A DNA stretch of 64,000 bases from JBCBSZ01 sp039185015 (GTDB taxonomy: Bacteria > Actinomycetota > Acidimicrobiia > Acidimicrobiales > Poriferisodalaceae): assembly GCA_039185015.1 (NCBI GenBank), contig JBCDAU010000003.1, forward strand, positions 62,001 through 126,000, given 5' to 3'. How positions within the stretch are numbered: position 1 is the first letter of the stretch; each line of letters starts with the position of its first letter. The position numbers were made by a program, and so were the translations under genes. Under the pieces are notes generated by a model. That model had not been told where the DNA came from. It did not search any database and saw only the letters and a program-made list of their open reading frames with translations. Shown in pieces: positions 60,036 through 64,000 of the stretch.

Positions 60036-60065
60036 TTGACGACCTTACGGCGTATGGCGTACAAC
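60036..60065 (+). promoter_or_regulatory. Promoter of the oxidoreductase gene
   Basis: TTGACG (60036-60041) and TACAAC (60060-60065) with an 18-bp spacer. Its -10 region is flanked by the operator half-sites, so a bound TetR would block it. Confidence 0.45.
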
Positions 60066-60079
60066 TTACATCGTAAGGT
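60042..60079. promoter_or_regulatory. Probable TetR operator
   Basis: ACCTTACG (60042-60049) is the exact complement of CGTAAGGT (60072-60079), and between them CTTAC-ATC-GTAAG (60065-60077) is a perfect shorter palindrome. The pair overlaps the promoter spacer and transcription start and lies between the divergent TetR and oxidoreductase genes. Confidence 0.6.
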
Positions 60080-60108
60080 AGACGCTCTCGACACATCGAG
60101 GAAGCACG

Positions 60109-61137
60109 ATGATCGACACCACACCCGCCGCCGACGACACCGACCTCCGCACGATGCGGGCGGTCCTGCACCCCCGCTACGCCGACACGGCCACCGAGGC
60201 GCTCGATGTCGGTCGGGCACCGCTCCCGACCGTCTCGCCCGGCACCGTCCTCGTGCGGGTCGAGGCGGCCAGCATCGACCGCGGCACCTGGCACGTGATG
60301 ACCGGTCTCCCCTACCCCGTGCGGCTCGCCGGATTCGGGTTCCGCCGTCCGAAGCACCTCAACCCGGGCGCGGCGTTCGCCGGCGTGGTCGAGTCGGTCG
60401 GGGCCGAGGTCGAGGGCTTCACCCCCGGCGATCGGGTCTACGGCACCGCCCCCGGCGCGTTCGCCGAGTACGCCCTCGCTCCGGCCGCCAAGCTCGCTCA
60501 CGCCCCAGCCGGCCTGTCGGCGATCGAGGCGGCGACGCTGCCCATCTCGGCCTCCACCGCCCTCCAGGCCGTGGTCGACCAGGCGGGCCTCCAGCCCGGC
60601 GAGTCGGTGCTCGTCATGGGGGCCTCGGGAGGCGTCGGTAGCTTCGCCGTCCAGATCGCCTGGTCGATCGGCGCCGAGGTCACCGGCGTGGCCAGCGGCC
60701 CCAAGCTCGCTGCGGTCCGTTCGATGGGTGCAGCACACGTCGTCGACCACCGCACCGAGGACGCCCTCGCCGAGGCCGACCGCTACGACGTCATCATCGA
60801 CATCGGTGGCAACCGACGGCTGCGCGACCTCCGTCGGGCGCTCACGCCCGCGGGTCGGCTCGTGATCACCGGCGGCGAGAACGGCGGCCGATGGCTGGGC
60901 GGCACCGACCGCCAGCTCCGGGCGATGGCCTGGTCCTTGTTCCTCCGCCAACGGCTCGGCACCTTCATCGCCTCCGAGGCGGCCGAGCACCTCGACCGGC
61001 TGACCGAACTCGTCGAGGCCAGCTCGCTCAGCCCCCACATCGACCGGGTCGTCGGACTCGACGATGTCCCGGCCGCGATCGACCACCTGCTCGACGGCAC
61101 CGTCATCGGCAAGATCGCCGTGGACCTCACCGCCTGA
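60109..61137 (+). CDS. NAD(P)-dependent oxidoreductase, MDR/quinone-reductase type
   Basis: A 342-residue medium-chain reductase. GAAFAGVVESVGAEV, then the nucleotide-binding VLVMGASGGVGSFAVQIAWSIGA and DHRTEDAL are visible. The structural and catalytic zinc cysteines are absent, so it is a zinc-less quinone or enone reductase. Its regulation by the divergent TetR is likely. Confidence 0.9.
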   Translation: MIDTTPAADDTDLRTMRAVLHPRYADTATEALDVGRAPLPTVSPGTVLVRVEAASIDRGTWHVMTGLPYPVRLAGFGFRRPKHLNPGAAFAGVVESVGAEVEGFTPGDRVYGTAPGAFAEYALAPAAKLAHAPAGLSAIEAATLPISASTALQAVVDQAGLQPGESVLVMGASGGVGSFAVQIAWSIGAEVTGVASGPKLAAVRSMGAAHVVDHRTEDALAEADRYDVIIDIGGNRRLRDLRRALTPAGRLVITGGENGGRWLGGTDRQLRAMAWSLFLRQRLGTFIASEAAEHLDRLTELVEASSLSPHIDRVVGLDDVPAAIDHLLDGTVIGKIAVDLTA

Positions 61138-61138
61138 T

Positions 61139-61294
61139 CGGGCCGCCCACTGCCGGTCGCCGCTGACGAATCGCTGCCCCAGCCGCCCTGACCCACAGGC
61201 CCTCGCTGAGCGCATCGCCGAGCGGAAGCAGAAGACGGGATCGACGCTCACGGCCGCAGTGATCCTCGAGCACCGGGACGCAGCCCGTCGATGA
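61139..61294 (+). pseudogene. Remnant of VapB-like antitoxin
   Basis: The frame from 61139 lacks any ATG, GTG or TTG but encodes a helical antitoxin-like tail (ALAERIAERKQKTGSTLTAA then VILEHRDAARR) whose stop overlaps the VapC ATG by 4 bp. The N-terminal part appears lost at the junction with the oxidoreductase gene. Confidence 0.4.
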
Positions 61295-61706
61295 CGGTGG
61301 TCGTCGATGCATCGGTCGTCGTCGCCGCACTCGTCGACCCCGGACCCGACGGCACCTGGCCGAGAGACTGCTCACGTCGGACCTCGCTGCGCCGCATCTC
61401 CTGCCCGCCGAGGTGGCCAGCGTCCTCCGGCGTGCGGCGATCGCGGGCGACCTGTCCGACGACGTCGGCGCACTCGCTCATGCCGACCTCCTCGGCCTTC
61501 GCATCGAGCTCGTCGACGACGACACCGTCGGCACCAGGATCTGGGAGCTTCGCCACGACCTCACGTCGTACGACGCCTGGTACGTCGCCGTCGCCGAGCT
61601 CCTCGACGTCCCGCTGGCGACACTGGACCACCGACTCGTCGCCTCGCCGGGCCCGCGGTGTGCGTTCCGGAGCCCGGAGCGGAGCGGGGACAGCGGGGCC
61701 GACTAA
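61291..61706 (+). pseudogene. VapC-type PIN toxin broken by a frameshift
   Basis: The first frame begins MTVVVDASVVVAALVDPGP (PIN Asp), then loses register near 61368. Restoring one base lets it read on as AERLLTSDLAAPHLLPAEV, LRRAAIAGDLS and YDAWYVAVAELLDVPLATLD (the last PIN Asp), to a TAA at 61706. The PIN active-site acids are present across the two frames. With the truncated antitoxin this is a dead or dying vapBC module. A sequencing error is possible. Confidence 0.7.
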
Positions 61707-62281
61707 CGCGGGATGCGGCCCTGCTGCACGAGGAGATCACGCACCCGGTAGAGGGCCACGACGCTCATCGCGTCCTGGATCTCACCGGTCCGGACCATGT
61801 CGAACGCCTCCAGGAACGGGAGCACCCTGACCTCGAGGCGTTCGCTCTCGTCCGGCTCCGGATCGCCCTCGGTCAGACCCTCGGCGAGGAACAGGTGGGC
61901 GACCTCGTTGGTCACGCAGTTGGAGGTGGCCACCGTGCCGAGCGGGGTGAGCCGCTCTGCCCGAAGCCCGGTCTCCTCCCGGAGCTCGCGCAGCGCACCG
62001 GCCTGGAGGTCCTCGTCGTGGTCGTGGCCCCCCTCGGGGATCTCCCAGGAGTAGGCCTCGAGCGGGTAGCGGTACTGCCCGACGAGGTGGGTGCGGAGGT
62101 CGTCGGTGAGCGTCACCACGCCGAGCGCCGGATGGAACTCGACCACGCCGTAGATGCCCGGGGTGCCCCCGGGGGTCGTGACCTCGTCGTGACGGACCCG
62201 GATCCACGGGTTCTCGTACACGACGGTCTCGGAGTGGGTGACCCAGGGACGTTCCACCGTGATCTGAGCGTACCGATCCAT
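61703..62281 (-). CDS. NUDIX hydrolase (ADP-ribose pyrophosphatase-like)
   Basis: A 192-residue hydrolase with the Nudix box GGHDHDEDLQAGALRELREE followed by TGL. It cleaves nucleoside diphosphate linked compounds; the ADPRase form is likely by length. ATG 62281 starts it. Its stop overlaps the vapC end by 4 bp. Confidence 0.9.
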   Translation of the reverse strand: MDRYAQITVERPWVTHSETVVYENPWIRVRHDEVTTPGGTPGIYGVVEFHPALGVVTLTDDLRTHLVGQYRYPLEAYSWEIPEGGHDHDEDLQAGALRELREETGLRAERLTPLGTVATSNCVTNEVAHLFLAEGLTEGDPEPDESERLEVRVLPFLEAFDMVRTGEIQDAMSVVALYRVRDLLVQQGRIPR

Positions 62282-62363
62282 GCGGTCCCCATCGGTGCGC
62301 GCGCTGCCCGCTTGGAGGAGTGGGCCGATCGCGGATGCGCCGACGGTCACCCTCCAGCTCAGC

Positions 62364-62945
62364 TCATTCAGACCGCTCGATCCGGACCCGGAGGCCGGCG
62401 ATGAGGACATCGAGCTGAGCGTCGAACGCCACGGGCTGCGGCGGACCATCAGAGCGCACGTGCTCCAGGATCGGGGGTGAGGACAGCGGCGCGCTCACCG
62501 CCGCCCAGTCGACGAGCGCGGAGAGCAGCGTCAGCGCCAACGCGGCGTCCTCTTCGCCGAGTCCGGCCTCGCAGAGCGCGACGAAGGACTGGTCGATCTT
62601 GGCGACGATCGTCGGTGGGGGACCCAGACGGCGCGCCTCGGCGACGAGCGCCGGATGCTCGACGAACGACGTGACGAGTTGTTCACCGAGTCGGCGCAGA
62701 TAGTGCGTCCAGTCATCGGTCGGCGCGGGCCACTCGACCTGCTCGGCGATCAGGTCCATGACCGCGAGCACGAGGTCGTCCCGATTCGTGAAGTGCCGAT
62801 AGAGGGCGGCGTGGCTCACCTCCAGCCGTTCGGCGACGGTCGCGAGCGTGAGCTGCTCGAGCCCGCCCTCGAGCGCGGCCTCGGCGATCGAGCGGCGCGT
62901 CAGCCCCCGGTGCCATGGGCGATCCCCTCTGGACTCAGTGGCCAC
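62364..62945 (-). CDS. TetR-family regulator
   Basis: A 193-residue repressor with the helix-turn-helix LTLATVAERLEVSHAALYRH, divergent from an iron-siderophore binding lipoprotein. An inverted repeat with 7-bp arms between them is the likely operator. It would sense a ligand unknown to me. Confidence 0.88.
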   Translation of the reverse strand: MATESRGDRPWHRGLTRRSIAEAALEGGLEQLTLATVAERLEVSHAALYRHFTNRDDLVLAVMDLIAEQVEWPAPTDDWTHYLRRLGEQLVTSFVEHPALVAEARRLGPPPTIVAKIDQSFVALCEAGLGEEDAALALTLLSALVDWAAVSAPLSSPPILEHVRSDGPPQPVAFDAQLDVLIAGLRVRIERSE

Positions 62946-63013
62946 GGCTCGACGCTAGACCCGCCGGTGGCCGGCACTCACATGAGCGGTCATCGGCCGG
63001 CCTCTCCCCTTGA

Positions 63014-63038
63014 AGTAACAGAGCTTCACAATGTTACT
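63014..63038. promoter_or_regulatory. Inverted repeat between TetR and binding protein
   Basis: AGTAACA (63014-63020) and TGTTACT (63032-63038), 11-bp spacer, perfect arms. TTGAAG (63010-63015) with a 17-bp spacer to GTTACT may be the promoter for the binding protein, so the site is well placed for repression. Confidence 0.55.
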
Positions 63039-63047
63039 GTCTGATAC

Positions 63048-64000
63048 ATGCCAGCATCCGCCCTCCCCCGCCGTCGTTTCACCCTCGCCGGCGCTCTCCT
63101 GATCGCCGGCCTGCTCAGCGTCGCCTGCGGCTCGGACGACTCGACCGAAGCCACGTCCATCGAGCCCGCCCTGACGCCGACCACCACAGCGACGACGCCG
63201 GCAGGCGACGACACCGAGCCGGCAGCAGCGGTCGATGCCGAGGCTTCCGACGACTCCTCCGAGCGAGCCGAGGTCACGATCCGGGTGGCCGGTGGCTCCG
63301 AGATGGCGGTCCCGGTCACGACCGAGGGGATCCTCGCCCTCGACGAGTTCGCAGCGCAGCTCCTGCTGATCCTCGGCGTCACACCGCAGGCGAGCGTGCA
63401 GATCTTCGGCGACGAGGCCAACAACATCGTCCTCGCCGACGCCGGCATCGCGACCCTGGAACCGCAGAACGTCGAGCTGGTGGCCACCGAGTCACCGGCG
63501 CTCATCATCGGGACGAACACGCCGTTCAACACCGACCAGGTGCCACTGCTCGAGGAGATCGCCCCGACCGTCATCCCCGAGGTCTCGTCGCGTGAGTGGC
63601 GGGACGTGCTGCGGGCCGTCGCGGCGGTGACCGGCACCTCGGGTCGAGCGGAGGAGATCATCGACCGCATCGACGGCCGTCTCGCCGACCTGGCCGACGC
63701 CGTCGGTGACTCGGCGAACGCCGGCGCGACGCTGTCGATCCTGACGGACCGGGGCGACGGCACGATCTTCGCGCTCACCGCACCTGCCGTCCCCGGAGTC
63801 ATCGCCGAGGAGCTCGGCCTCGCGCGACCACCCGACCAACTCGACGCCGACCAGACCAGCGGCGGGTTCCTGATGCTCTCCCAGGAGCTCCTCCCCGACC
63901 AGCAGGCCGACATCACCGTCTCGCTCGAGGGCGAGCTGTTCACCGGTGGCGCGTCCCTCTTCGACAACCCGCTCTACCCCGGGTCACCCACCGAGGCGGC
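63048..64000 (+). CDS. Iron-siderophore ABC transporter substrate-binding lipoprotein, C-terminus cut by window edge
   Basis: The first 317 residues of a FecB/FhuD-like lipoprotein. The signal and lipobox end in LLSVACGSDD. A Thr/Ala/Asp-rich linker runs to about residue 75, followed by the lobes of the periplasmic-binding domain (ALIIGTNTPFN, and the helix-rich RAVAAVTGTSGRAEEIIDRI backbone). It would bind ferric-siderophore outside the membrane; the permease and ATPase genes must lie to the right. Confidence 0.85.
   Translation, partial: MPASALPRRRFTLAGALLIAGLLSVACGSDDSTEATSIEPALTPTTTATTPAGDDTEPAAAVDAEASDDSSERAEVTIRVAGGSEMAVPVTTEGILALDEFAAQLLLILGVTPQASVQIFGDEANNIVLADAGIATLEPQNVELVATESPALIIGTNTPFNTDQVPLLEEIAPTVIPEVSSREWRDVLRAVAAVTGTSGRAEEIIDRIDGRLADLADAVGDSANAGATLSILTDRGDGTIFALTAPAVPGVIAEELGLARPPDQLDADQTSGGFLMLSQELLPDQQADITVSLEGELFTGGASLFDNPLYPGSPTEA

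Noticed and set aside
1..64000. CRISPR arrays, insertion sequences, prophage or integration sites
   Set aside because: I saw no regularly spaced direct repeats, transposase or integrase motifs, or phage structural genes. The DUF222/HNH gene is the only element-like protein and has no flanking repeats.

Overview
The window is about 70% GC, packed with genes on both strands, and carries no insertion sequence, prophage or CRISPR array. Gene content points to a high-GC actinobacterium: two WhiB proteins, a PdtaS-type histidine kinase, DUF3107, DUF3090 and SCO1664-type proteins, a DUF222/HNH protein, class II fructose bisphosphatase, and the order argS-lysA-hom-thrC-rho-prfA-prmC-(PTP)-wecA-atp. 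Missing thrB, rpmE and sua5 in that block, together with F420-type and B12-photoreceptor-type proteins, suggests the class Acidimicrobiia rather than Streptomyces or Mycobacterium; this is inference.

Layout. 1-7.3 kb: a MeaB-type GTPase (cut by the window edge), murA with Asp at the catalytic Cys position, an MFS transporter, a small alpha/beta hydrolase, a crotonase, a J-domain protein and glpX. 7.4-14.8 kb: a ten-gene ATP synthase operon (atpZ-like, atpI-like, B, E, F, H, A, G, D, C), read leftward. 14.9-18.5 kb: two enzymes that start lipid-linked glycans (WecA type and a WbaP/CpsE-type sugar transferase) and a low-molecular-weight tyrosine phosphatase. 18.6-29.5 kb: translation termination (prfA, prmC), rho with a long disordered Asn-rich extension, and the aspartate-family genes thrC, hom, lysA, then argS. 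29.6 kb: tRNA-Arg(CCG). 29.9-40.3 kb: mixed metabolism and signalling (a TauD-like dioxygenase, a DUF222/HNH protein, a phosphotransferase, a Bax-inhibitor-1-like protein, a HAD phosphatase, an acyl-CoA dehydrogenase, a GGDEF-EAL protein and an acyltransferase).

40.3-44.0 kb is the most interesting region. Two paralogous CarH-like B12-binding regulators, both keeping the W-x9-EH and DxH residues of the adenosylcobalamin photoreceptor, bracket an FrhB-family iron-sulfur/F420-type oxidoreductase, a small lipoprotein and a WhiB protein. I read this as a candidate light- and redox-responsive module. 44.1-47.9 kb: a family-5 uracil-DNA glycosylase, then a four-gene operon with a histidine phosphatase, DUF3090, an SCO1664-type protein and an unknown. 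48.1-50.9 kb: etfBA and a diacylglycerol kinase-like protein. 51-57.2 kb: PilZ, a WhiB1-like regulator with a CRP-like box in its leader, a PdtaS-like kinase, a pair of ArsA-like ATPases and DUF3107. 57.3-64 kb: an amidase, a methyltransferase, a TetR/oxidoreductase pair with a clear operator, a decayed vapBC module, a NUDIX hydrolase and a second TetR divergent from an iron-siderophore binding lipoprotein (cut by the window edge).

The best new non-coding signal is a 77-bp element found twice (3532-3608 and 33803-33879). The copies align without gaps and share a hairpin with three compensatory base-pair changes. Each lies close downstream of a stop codon in the same orientation as the upstream gene.
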